Source of the DNA: Gautieria morchelliformis
Taxonomy: Eukaryota > Basidiomycota > Agaricomycetes > Gomphales > Gomphaceae
DNA: 64,000 bases
Assembly: GCA_015179125.1 (NCBI GenBank)
Contig: WHVA01000304.1
Location: 62,001-126,000 of the forward strand
Reading direction: 5' to 3'
Positions 1 through 10,563 of this stretch are shown piece after piece (position 1 is the first letter of the stretch; each line of letters starts with the position of its first letter). The translations under genes were made by a program, and so were the position numbers. The notes beneath the pieces are model-generated. The model worked only from the letters and a program-made list of their open reading frames with translations. It made no database searches and was not told the origin of the DNA.

Positions 1-600
1 GGCGCACTTCGTGACTATCGGTGCAAGTATTTGTAAGTCTGTTTTTCTTATGTGACCAGTATAGCTGAATATATTTAATAGACACCGTGTGGGCTGGTTT
101 CTGGGGCTTAATCTATCGCAAGTTCTTCTGGGACTTTGTCAGTGGTACACTGAGGGATCCAGGAGGGATCCAGTACGTAACCGTCTGGACACGTCGAATA
201 CCATTAATTCATTCGAGATCACTCTTAGACCTGCGAATAGCGACAAGATATTCATCGATATCATCGTGACAGCTCCAGTCGTTCAAATATTAGCCATGGT
301 CATAGGCTTTGTCATACTTGCGATTGAATTGCCCGTGCCACCGCTGAAAGCCACAAGCATCCATCGAAGTTGGGTTGTCAGGATAGTGCTACTAGTGTTA
401 CAGGCTTTTTTGACTATCCTGTTTTACCAGGTCGGACCGTTTACCTTGCCTGACGCCTAATACTCAAATGGTACGGTTTTTAGGGAACAAACGCCGCGTT
501 ATATTCGGTCATTGGAATAATTGGATACACAATGGCCCAGATACGCGGTGAAGTGAATCAAGTTGGGAAGGACAATAAAGGGAGAGGGGGGAAAGCTTGA
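1..600 (+). CDS. DUF7727-type four-TM membrane protein (5' end off window)
   Basis: Four exons can be read: 1-32, 82-172, 229-430 and 484-600 (stop TGA 598-600), separated by introns of 49-56 bases with GT...AG ends. The spliced product contains the block VWAGFWGLIYRKFFWDFV, followed by hydrophobic segments (APVVQILAMVIGFVILAIEL, then a segment running to LTILFYQ) and a final TNAALYSVIGIIGY segment. It ends in a short charged, Gly-rich tail. From memory this arrangement matches a small basidiomycete membrane protein family now labelled DUF7727; its function is unknown. The start Met lies to the left of the window. The exon chain is open throughout, so the gene looks intact apart from the window cut. 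Family name recalled, not searched. Confidence 0.8.
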
Positions 601-930
601 GTGCTGTTCCCGTTATGAGTTTGGTTCAAAAGGGCAGGGAACCTTGGGCCAGCTCATTGTCTTCTTCATTACTCGTTACTGCTTTCCTGTTAGAGCTGGT
701 TTGTTTGCTTCTTTGTTTTCATCACATTCATTGATGGACTGTTTACGTCGTAATACTTGGAGGTGGAATTAGACGCCCCCACTTTCGACAAGCAACTCCC
801 AAATACATAAGTATTGCCTGGTGTTCTTATGGGTAGCCGAGTCTTGTGTTATAGACAGCGGTTTGAACGGCTACCAAAGAATTGCGCATGCGTTCTCACC
901 GGCATATTACGAGTCTCCGCTGCTAATATC
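601..930. other. intergenic stretch, nothing recognised
   Basis: This stretch holds the 3' flank of the membrane protein gene and the 5' flank of the Apa2-type gene. The short open frames here show no family signal and no good splice chain. I see no RNA gene or repeat. Confidence 0.5.
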
Positions 931-2299
931 ATGCTGAAGCTTATCTCACGACTTCAGTCGGCCTTTGACGAAGCTCTGTCGTCTGGTGACCTCTTGTTCT
1001 TCCCTTCGTCCGTACATCCGCATCTAGACTCTGGAGTGCAGGTGAAAGCTCCCTTGTTACCACGTCGCTCCTGTGTCTAACGCAGAGGTTTGGACCATGT
1101 CGACCTTATAGTTTGAACTGAGACTATGTCCTGCACTCCAGCATAAGCCGAATCCATCTGCCAATCTTGTGTCTGTGGGAGAATCGAATGAACGTCCTGA
1201 TCCATTCGCACCCCCCTACAACGCGAAGCTTCTTGTAGGAGAGCTGGAGAGTGATGACGGAGACTACATTGTGCTGGTAACAAACCAGTTACACAGGTTG
1301 TTATTCCGTCTAATCCTTTGAAAGCTCAATAAATATTCCGTGGTCCCCAAGCACTTCCTTCTCGTGACAAAAGGTGACACGTCGTGATGTCGTTTTCGGG
1401 TTTCAACAACTGAGTACTCATGCTAAGCAGAGTTCCAGTCACAGTCGTCCCCACTGTTCCCACCGGATCTGCTTGTATGCCGTAATGTGATGTTCGGGAT
1501 AGGTCACCAAAAGGCTAACACCAAATCAGCAAGCATACTTGCTTCTTCTTGCCGCACGTCGTTCTGGGCAGAACTACTTCACGTTCTTTAATTGTGAGTT
1601 ATGTAGCGTAATTCAGTGGAGTTAATTCGTAGTTTTGATGAACGGTGCACCGTACAGGTGGAGAACTGAGTGGTGCCAGTCAACCTCATAAGCACCTGCA
1701 ATTCATTCCTGTGGATTCGGATGGTGGTGGCCCTCCAGTAGAAAAGCTTGCCAAATTGCAGACTGTAGAAGTCCAAAGTGTGTCTCATTCTTCAAACTTC
1801 CAGCTCTAATAGCATCTGAGCGTACTGTATTATTAGCAGCACCATTTACCATCGACAGCCTTCCATACACTAACTATGTCTTCCGCTTGCCACCGTCGTT
1901 ACCTTCGTCTTCTTCAGATGACATCATGGATGCACTTTCCCAAGCATTCTTGCAACTCCTTGACCTTGTCATCGTGACCATGAGACACGATTCATCTCAC
2001 CGATCAGGACCCCCATCGTACAATGTCATTCTGACACTTGAACACCTGCATGTCATACCCCGGTCGAAAGAAAAATATGTGTTCAGTAAAACCGGAGAGG
2101 TATGCTTCCTTTCTTTATTCTAGGTCTTAAAATCTGATGCATTGATGAGTAGTTCCTGAGTATCAACGCATTGGGTTACGCAGGAATGCTACTAGCCAAG
2201 AACAGTGCCGAAATAGAGGCAATGAAGGAAGAGGGGTTGGGAAAGATTTTGAGTGACGTCGGCTTGCAGAAATCAGAACTTCCCATAGAAGAGAATTAG
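931..2299 (+). CDS. APA2: ATP adenylyltransferase (diadenosine tetraphosphate phosphorylase), Apa1/Apa2 family
   Basis: The enzyme splits Ap4A with phosphate to ATP and ADP, a cytosolic nucleotide-recycling step. The start ATG at 931 opens MLKLISRLQSAFDEALSSGD, matching the family N-terminus. Further exons give ELRLCPALQHKP, then DPFAPPY, LNKYSVVPKHFLLVTK, QAYLLLLAARRSGQNYF and the HIT-like catalytic block QPHKHLQFIP (His-x-His-x-Gln pattern). The C-terminal block YNVILTLEHLHVIPRSKE follows, then INALGYAGMLLAKN. The stop is TAG 2297-2299. At least five introns of about 50-70 bases interrupt it; for example one ends TTATAG just before the FELRLC codons near 1110. All signature blocks are present in order, so it looks intact. 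APA1 and APA2 cannot be told apart here. Confidence 0.88.
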
Positions 2300-2394
2300 A
2301 GCAATACTACTACTAGTATTCATGAGACTTACATTAAGTTCGTGCTGTATTTATCTCTAAATTCGAAGTCCGCAAATCTTCGACTTTTATTGCC

Positions 2395-4518
2395 ATGAAG
2401 GCAAGCCCACGGCCGCCACCCACCAGACCGCATGTGGGTATAAATACTCCTTCCCATTTTCCGTCGTACTCCTCAGCAGACTGGGGGGAAGACGATGCAT
2501 GGGATAGCGCAAGCGACCACGATTCCCCAGTCAATACAACATCCGCACAACGCTCATCATCTGCTGTATCTGTCCCCCGACGCCCAAATGCTGATAGATC
2601 CAATTCGACGCTCTCCTTTTCTTATACACATCTTACGGCACCCAGTCCATCTTCCTATCCTTCCAGTCAGCCGATATCAAACTCTCCTCCTTCACATTCA
2701 TCGGACTCCAAGGCGGGATGGACTATAGTCAGGACGGAGCAGGAAGTTCGGAAAAGCCGAGATGCCGCTGTGGATAAGGCCCAGGGAGATACGGAGGTCA
2801 AGCAGAAGAGTGTCGGTGGTGATGTTGACGTTGAAGGCGATATGATCGTCGGTGAGCTGGAGCAGGATCAAGAGCTATTGAGACCTCGGTGTGGAAAGGA
2901 GTCGATTCGAAGTGATGCTGGAGAGCTCGTTAATGGTGTGTTACCAGTCTGATAGACAATCCGCACATCTTAAGCTGCACAATAGACCCCCTTTATTCAC
3001 TGCGAAATCCTGCTCGACGAAGAGAAGCAAGATCACCTAGCCCTTCCCGGCATACAGACAGCACTGCGTCTGTACGACGCGAGCGCTCGATACGCACGAA
3101 TCGTCGGCGCAAGTTTGAAGATTGTTTATTAGCACAAGACGTGAATATAGGTACATGCTTCCACATGTTGAAGAAGGCCCTAACTGAGGCTTATATCCTT
3201 GTCTCTCAGCGGAGCTCCGAAAATTAGCTTGGTCAGGCGTACCCGATGACTTACGGCCTATAGCGTGGCAATTGTTATTGGTTCGTGCATTGAGGTTCAA
3301 AGACGGTTTATGTGCTAATGGTGCAAGTTAGGGTTATCTTCCACTACCGACTCCGTTACGTATATCCACTTTAACTCGTAAACGTGAAGAGTATGAATCT
3401 CTTGTTCAACTCGCCTTTGCTCGTGGACGCGACGGCCTTGATCAGCAAATATGGCATCAAATTGAAATTGATGTTCCTCGCACGCGACCAGGTATCAGAC
3501 TTTGGATGGAAGGCGGTACTCAGCGAGTGAGTATCATTTCTTGCCACCTATGCATACTTCGCTTGGAGATACAGCATATCCATATACCGTTCTACTCATG
3601 CAAACTCGTAACATAACTCAACCTTTTCGTTATCATCTTATTGCCAGAGTCTCGAACGCATACTTTATGTGTGGGCTATTCGACATCCAGCCAGCGGGTA
3701 TGTGCAGGGTATAAATGACCTAGTGACCCCATTTTTTCAAATATTTCTTTCTGCCTACATTGGTCTGTCGTCGTGCATATCATTACTACTCGATTTGACG
3801 AATCGACTGCTTGACAATCACCATAGGTTCTGACCCAGAACAATTTGATCCATCTCTACTTCCACCGAATGTGCTCAACGCCATTGAAGCCGATTCATTT
3901 TGGTGCCTCTCCCGTCTTCTAGATGGGATACAGGACAACTATATATTCGCTCAGCCAGGTATTCAGAGGAGTGTGAAACGAATGGCTGACTTGGTTGCGC
4001 GTATAGATGGTACTTACTACCATTTTTATTGTGCTGGACGGCTATCTTATTTGTTTTAGCACCATTATCGGCACATCTCGAGGCCCAGAACGTGGAGTTT
4101 ATGCAATTTGCTTTCCGATGGATGAATTGCTTATTGATGCGGGAGATTAGTGTGCGGAACACGATTCGCATGTGGGATACGTATTTGGTCGGTAGATTCT
4201 GATGATTATGCTTCTCATCTTCATTCTAACATAAGGCAAGGCTGAGGGGCCGGAGGCATTTTCACAGTTTCACCTGTATGTCTGCTCCGCGTTCCTTGTT
4301 AAATGGAGCGAAAAATTGCGCGACATGGATTTCCAGGTAAGATCTATGTATAGTTGCACACTATCACCAGCCTTACATTACATTAGGGCATCATCATGTT
4401 TCTGCAGTCCCTCCCCACACAAGAATGGACAGATCACGACGTCGAATTACTTTTGAGCGAGGCATTCCTCCTCAACTCTGTTTGGCACCATGCACAAAGC
4501 CACTTCAGTGGCAAATAA
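2395..4518 (+). CDS. GYP1: TBC-domain Rab GTPase-activating protein, Gyp1/TBC1D22 type
   Basis: Likely stimulates GTP hydrolysis by Ypt1/Rab1-type GTPases at the Golgi. The first exon (from ATG 2395) encodes a Ser/Pro-rich, disordered N-terminus of about 180 residues. The TBC domain follows over several exons: KLAWSGVPDDLRP, then QIWHQIEIDVPRTRPG with the catalytic Arg of the IxxDxxR finger, then HPASGYVQGINDLVTPFF with the Gln finger (YxQ). Next come EADSFWCLSRLLDGIQDNYI, FMQFAFRWMNCLLMREI and IRMWDTYLAEGPEAFSQFHL. The product ends LNSVWHHAQSHFSGK with stop TAA 4516-4518. The wording of the arginine-finger block is that of Gyp1 rather than other TBC proteins. Both fingers are intact. Confidence 0.87.
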
Positions 4519-4655
4519 GGTTATGCGCCAGGCGAGAGGCTGATCGCTTCGGAGCCTTCAAGTGTAATCGGTAGATACACATCATTAAACGTGAAGCTGG
4601 ATACGGAGTACGTCTGAGGGAGGGTAACTTATCCGACGACCCCAACATACCTTCA

Positions 4656-6511
4656 CTATGTCTCGTGGGAGGGAAGCAAGCTATCTACTTCTTTCTGAAT
4701 AGTTTGCTGCCACTTGACTGCCTCAGCGTCATTAGAGACTCGTAGTCGATATACCGTAGCGGTCTCGCCTTCACCCGGGACGCGAAAAATTATACTCTTG
4801 TTGTTTTCAATGTTCGCTTTGAACCCGGGAAATAAGCTGAAATTCTATTGTTGGTCCATATAAGCATCAAGCTAAATATTCAATCTGTTCACGCACAAGT
4901 ATAATTTGCCCCGTGTTCGAGTTCCTCATTAGTATTCGTCGTTTTTCGTCAGCCCGTCCCTTAAGTTTCAACTGACCTAAGTAGAAATATCAGCGGGATA
5001 TAACGATAGGCATTAACCTTACCTCTGCCAGCACTAACCCAGCCCTTGGTGTCCCCAGTTGAAACCATCTTATATGCCTGCACCCTGCTTTCGTGGAGAG
5101 TGACTTCATCCTCTTCGCCTGGCCCGTCTGCATCATATGCACTACCCTGAGACGGAGCAGGCGAAGGATCATGGGAAGGCGTTGACAAGGCAGCATCGGT
5201 TGCTTCCGAGTTTACCTTCAAACCTGACTCGGGAGAAGTGTCCGAAGTGGCTGGATGGGTTACATCATTGGGAGTAGTCGATGGGCTACCAAAGGCGAAG
5301 CCAACGGGGTTCCCGATACTCCCCTTCCCAAATGAAAATGGGTTAGACGTGCCGGAGCTCTTTCCTGTTCCAAACCCAAACCCAGACGGCGAGGGAGGTA
5401 AAGGGTTTAATGCACTCGACTTGGTAAGAGGAGACGCTGACACACCCGCGGCATCAGATGGTCTCGTGCCCAGGAAGGACGAAAACCCTGGCGTAAGAGG
5501 TGGAGTTGGCGTAGAAGGCTTAAAACTGAAAGGAGATGAAGCAATTGCCTTCCCCTGAAGGGCGCCTTGTCCTTCAAATGCCGTATCCGGTGTAGGGATC
5601 GTTTTGGATTCCGTAGAACCCGCGTCATCCTTAACAGGGCTTGACATGAGCGATGGGGCCTGCTTTTCGGATGAAGGAGTGCCTCCCGAGGGAAAAGTCG
5701 CATCGCCAAATGCTAAAGGTTTGGATGTAGCGAATGCTGCCGGTTTGTCTGAGGACCCGGCACTACTGGGCCAAGGAAAGGATGAGGAGGCCGATTCCTT
5801 CTGTGAAATATCTAGAATAGGGGTGAATCCTGCTGCGGGCGACTGTGCAGATACGTCAGCGCGGGTGTCTTTGCCAAAAGCAAATGATGATTTAGGGGGC
5901 GCTGGCATGGAGGGTGGATTCGACATAAGTTTCATTGACGGTACAGGTGTGCTGGTATGATTAGAACCAGTTGTCGAAGAGCTGTCATCAAACTCTTTCT
6001 GAGCGGAAGACCTTAATGACTTGTATTTCTCAAGCATTTCGGCGATATCCACGAAAGGATCTGCTTGGACTGCAAGGCTGATCGCGTCAAGGAACGATAT
6101 GTTTATCCCCCGAAGCGAAAGACAGTATTTGTGGGCCGCATCTCGTTCGGACGGAGGGTCGGAAGCTGAGGTGGGTGTACTCGGGGGCGTAGGATTTGAA
6201 GTAGAGACAAAAGAGAACCCTTTAGCGGGCGTCGACATTGACGCCGATTGGAAAGGCTTCCCAGTGGGTGTAGAAGTGATATGGGACGTTTGTAATGTAG
6301 TGTTTGCTTGCGGTACGGGTGGCGTGAATGTAAATGCAGAAGCCGATGAGCTACCAAAACCTGCGAATCCACTGAACCGAGAAGCGGGTTCGGGGGGCTG
6401 AAAAGTAGACAGAGCTTTAATGCAAAATAGAGTCATATGGCTTAGATGTAATACCTTGGTCGTGCCATTCGACAGCCCAGTTGGAGCAGTAGACGTCGTC
6501 GCAGCCGCCAT
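4656..6511 (-). CDS. NUP2: RanBP1-domain nucleoporin (Nup2/Nup50-like)
   Basis: Likely a mobile nuclear-pore basket protein that binds Ran-GTP and aids importin-alpha recycling. The ATG at 6509-6511 gives MAAATTSTAPTGLSNGTTK; a short intron (about 6417-6456) follows, then a long exon. The middle is Ser/Thr/Pro-rich with many FG, FGF and GFG motifs (GFGFGTGKSSG, PFSFGKGS, GFAFGSP). An ordered block near residues 120-170 (HKYCLSLRGINISFLDAISL) precedes it. The C-terminus is a Ran-binding domain: GEEDEVTLHESRVQAYKM, then GWVSAGRGK, and after introns NFSLFPGFKANIENNKSI, FRVPGEGETATVYRLRV and WQQTIQKEVDSLLP. The stop is the complement of 4656-4658. Domain order fits Nup2/Nup50; the exact orthologue is inferred. 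Confidence 0.82.
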
Positions 6512-7056
6512 GGGGCCGCGTTTGGGGAGACCACGTATCCTGACAAATGGTTAATACGAGCCTCTAAATCGAATATAAGTCCCTACGGTCGGCTAGCGAG
6601 TTCAGATGGTTCAGCTTTCTGAATGCCGATGGTTGGCTCCTGCTTTCAAAGGACCATGTTTCATGTCAATGTGTGGCACGCGTGCTGGAAGGCTGTCTTC
6701 TCATACCTGTGAATCATCTCCATCCTCTGCATTATCCTTGGTCAATTGCGATTCTGCAACGCGCTTCATTGTGTTTGCGGGGCACGACAAAGGCGTGGCG
6801 TTGGAAAGGCTCCGCGGCGTCGAGCGGAGTTACATATGCGCAATTACACAATTACTAAGCGGCTGAGGTGTATCAAGGCTGTATATATGGGGATGTCGTC
6901 AGTGTGTAATCAGGGTGTAATCTGTAAAGCCAAGCCTCAAGTGGTGCTAGTGTCTACGTCCTTCCGACTCGGAAGTGTTAGTTATGAACCCTTTCACTTT
7001 CCACATCATATCAAGTTTCTCTAGCTATACAGTCGATTCAGTCATCATAGCAGAAT
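6512..7056. other. intergenic, divergent from the nucleoporin gene
   Basis: Contains the promoter side of the nucleoporin gene and the 3' flank of the Rec114-like gene. Overlapping open frames at 6606-7024 lack family signal and a splice chain. I see no convincing gene. Confidence 0.5.
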
Positions 7057-8424
7057 CTAGTATAGTGAGCGCACCAGAGTAAGAAACTTAGGTTCCCTTA
7101 TGACCTCTCCGACAAGTCTTTCCAGTTGATCCACTGACGTTGCGCACAAGTCTTCAATAGTACCGATGTCGTTCAAGCAGCCAGAAGGAACTAGGGTCTG
7201 AGAAGCTGTAGCTAAGTTATTGAAGTTATCAGTTGGGGTGTCGCCTTGAAAGCTGCTTTGGAGCGCTGTGGAAGAAGCATCAACTAGGTTCTCTAGGCCG
7301 TAGCGCTGTGTTGAGTCGCCGGCGCACGATGAAGGATCACTAATTGACATAGCAGCCGTGGAGGATGACGCGCGGGCATGGATAACGCTGCGTTGGTTTG
7401 AACCAGACAGCGTCATGTTTTGGGTGGGTTCTTCAGGGGACTGAGCGACAGAAAATTTCGAGGGGAGAACTGACATGCCAGTACTCCGGGAGACCTGAGG
7501 TGAATGATTCGCGTACGAGGTTATAACGGTCGGTACATCAACCGCGTCTACCGGGAATGTCCTAGTTTGGAGCAACGGCAGCTCAGATCTGTCAGCATTG
7601 CATTGCATTGCTTGAAGATCTGGAGATTGCATATTGTGGGGCTGGTTTTGCAGATCGTTTATCAAAGCACCTGTACTCAAATTGAGCGTTCTGGTAGGGG
7701 GTGGTTGGGATGCTAAAAGAGACGACTTTGTAGCAGTATTCGCATTGCTTGCTGGTATTAACGGTATGGGTTCAGCAACGGTGGGAGTCGTGACCGCTAC
7801 CGTTCGGGCAGGAACGAGGGCAGATGGAGGGTTGGCTTTGCATGGACAGATATGGCGGATACTATCAACGAATTGTGTCGCTAGTAACGGATCTGCAAAG
7901 CAAATTTGAAATCGACGAAATGCCTGAAATAATGCCACTCAATCAGGTGCTAAAGAAACGTCCAAACGACATACTGGGGAAGCTCCAGGAGGAATAACGC
8001 GTGGGTGAAGATACCGGAACCCAACGACAGAATCCCGATATACTACCTTAAGAGGCACGCTCTGGTGGTGAGACTTTTTTGGAGCTGTAGACGTGGGTAA
8101 AAACGAGTTTAAGTCAATATCTTCCTGTAGCTGTAGGTGAGGAATGCTACGCGATGCAGACAAAATATCACACACGAGGACAGCAATGTTTTCTTGCTGC
8201 TCACGCTGTAGCCCACCTCCGCCAGCAATCCAGACAATTTTCACTCTCGCAGAACGAAAGGGGCCGCTAGGAGTCGCGTTTTTCAAAGAAAGCTGCAGTT
8301 TAGGATTAGAGAAATGCTGCCATTCATGATCAGAACTCGTCGGCTGGTGTGAGAAGCGAGCTGGATCATCCGAGGAGTAAGAGCGAGAGTACTTTAATAG
8401 GGCATAATTAGCCTGAGCCGTCAT
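7057..8424 (-). CDS. Rec114-like meiotic recombination protein (candidate)
   Basis: Rec114 (fission yeast Rec7) helps load Spo11 for meiotic double-strand breaks. I chose the ATG at 8422-8424 (MTAQANYALLKYSRSYSS) because the longer open frame begins at TTG. The N-terminal half reads as a PH-like beta-rich domain: EWQHFSNPKLQLSLK, ARVKIVWIAGG, DSVVGFRYLHP. After an intron at about 7925-7971 it continues FRRFQICFADPLLATQFV, then SIRHICPC. A long Ser/Thr-rich, disordered linker follows. The C-terminus (IEDLCATSVDQLERLVGEV, then FLTLVRSLY) fits the short helical motif at the Rec114 tail. Stop is at 7057-7059. Low overall conservation of this family makes the call tentative. A protein with the same PH fold but another role is the alternative. 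Confidence 0.58.
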
Positions 8425-8545
8425 ATCGAGGTCGGAACGCGAAGAGACGTCACGATGACCTCGGATAAACTGCGCGTCGGAGGAACTTGCCAGGAGTGAT
8501 ATAACACACAATCAACATCTTGACCATTGCTCTACCTGTTGCTAC

Positions 8546-10285
8546 ATGTCTAACAAAGGAAAGGTCCCAGTAATCAGTAAGCCATCGTACTCTTAAGACG
8601 GCCTTAGACCTATAATTCACAGAAACGCCTACAACTTGAAGTTGACACGGATCCTGGTGTTGATGATACGTTGGCCATGTGAGTAGTCAATCTACAATGT
8701 ATATTGGTTGGCTGCTCTGTTGATTTCAACGATGTGGACTTGAGTCTCCTTGCCCTAGCTTCCCCGGAATTGGAGATAAAGGCAATTACTATCAATTTTG
8801 GTGAGTCGTTGTGCTGATCTTGTTCGTGATACCAAATTAAGTGGCTCACATTCACATTTACATTCAAGGCAATACTGATGTAGAGCATTCACAGTAGGTT
8901 TGGCATTGTTCTCGTGGTCATCGACCTTCAGGACGAATGTTTTTAAGCAACAATATTTTAAAAATTTGGCATGCGCTGCACAGGCACTTTGATAAGCACC
9001 CAGAGGACCGAGGTCGTTTCCCCATATTTTCTCCTGGATATAATGGGGATCTACCCTTCCTTGCTTGCGGTAGCACTGGCCCACTGGCAGGCGAACTGAT
9101 GCTCGCTGAGTACTTCCATGGCCGGTATGAAACCGCTGTTTACCGTGCCATCTTCCGAATTGACATGGTAGTAACTTTCAGAGATGGGTTATCTGATATT
9201 TCCATCCGACATCCTGAGCTCTCGGCACCCGTCGACTGGCATCCAGAATTACTTCGTCTGACAGATCAGTCTGCTGTAGACCTCTCCCTAGAACTTATTC
9301 GTTCCTACCCGCCTCGCAGCATTACATATATTGCTCTGGGACCACTTACTAACCTTGCCTGGATGATGCGGACGGATGCAGTATGTGTTCGTGAAAGAAT
9401 CGGGCGAGTGATTACAATGGGAGGAGCGTTCGAGGCCCCAGGCAACGTGACGCCTGTAGCAGAGTGTGGGTTTTATAACGTATCAGGAACTCTCACCTCC
9501 CCTTACTCAGCACAGTCAACTTTTATGCCGATCCTTTCGCTGTGAAAGAGCTCTTGCACCCGCAAGAACCATACAAAGGCCTCCCCTTGGACCGCTTTAT
9601 TTTGCTACCTTTGGATGTCACAACCAGCCACGAACTACCATTTGCAGAGTACAAGAAATGGGTCGATCCCGGGTTCTCAGACACACGGTCGCCATCGGAA
9701 CCCAATGATAAGGCGCCCCTCACGCACTTCACCAGTTCATTCCTAGAGAGGACGGCGGAGGTACTTGAAACCACCCCGTCCTTGCACAGTTAATCTAATG
9801 GTAGACTCACACAGGTGATGCGGGGATTTGGTGTGGATGCGGTGCAGCTTCACGACCCAATCACAGTGTGGTGCGCAATTTGTAATCCACCAGTGCAAGA
9901 CGAAGCAATGTATAGCCCCCCTTTACACAATGGCTGGGTTATATGCAGACGAACATTTCAGGTAGAGAGGTAGGTGATTCTACCTTTTCCGTTCGAGTTC
10001 AATGATCGAAAGACCACGGACAGGACTGGAGAAATGACTCGAGGGATGCTTGTCATTGATAGGCGGGTAGACGAGGGCAATTATGAACTCGGGGACAATC
10101 GTGCTCGGGTGCAGGCTCTTAAAGACAGCAGCATACAAGGGCGGTCATCAGTTCAGCTTAAGTCCAAGGAAGAGCTTCAGAAAAGTGTGGAAGCTGAGGG
10201 AGTGATTGTTGTAATCGAAAGTCCTGGACCTCAAGAGCTCTTGCGACTTATCCTCAAAAGAATTTGGGGCGTTGAAGGGGCATAA
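8546..10285 (+). CDS. inosine-uridine preferring nucleoside hydrolase
   Basis: Cleaves the N-glycosidic bond of ribonucleosides in purine/pyrimidine salvage. The first exon from ATG 8546 reads MSNKGKVPVI. Splicing across an intron ending near 8642 gives VPVIIDTDPGVDDTLAM, the calcium-binding DxDxxxDD signature of the family. Next come LLALASPELEIKAITINFGN, then IALGPLTNLAWMMRTD and RIGRVITMGGAFEAPGNVTP. After further introns the end encodes FGVDAVQLHDPITVWCAI, carrying the His-Asp late motif of the active site. The C-terminal exon 9974-10285 includes TRGMLVIDRRVDEGNYE. Stop is at 10283-10285. It shares a 121-base divergent promoter with the Rec114-like gene. All key residues visible; looks intact. 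Confidence 0.88.
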
Positions 10286-10563
10286 TTTGTTTCGTATCTG
10301 TACTTTGTGGGAAAACGAGGAATTGACATCATTGAATTCCTGCTCGGCAACGGCCGGCCATAGGCGCACTGCAAAGGCCTTTACCTCGTCACCAGAAGAC
10401 TTACATACCCACTGCATACACGCCATAGTCTCTGCGGAGCAGCGAGCCACAGTCGTCATATTTCTTCAAAAGATCACCCAAGACACGACTAACTCTGGGC
10501 CACGCAAAGCGATACTGACAGATTCTACGCGCATTACTACAGCAGAGCTTACGAGGGCGGCTC

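Noticed and set aside
5238-6401. Several plus-strand frames opposite the nucleoporin gene
   Set aside because: Antisense shadows of the FG-rich region; no family signal.
7939-8511. Start of the Rec114-like protein at 8511
   Set aside because: That codon is TTG; the first in-frame ATG at 8424 gives the expected N-terminus.
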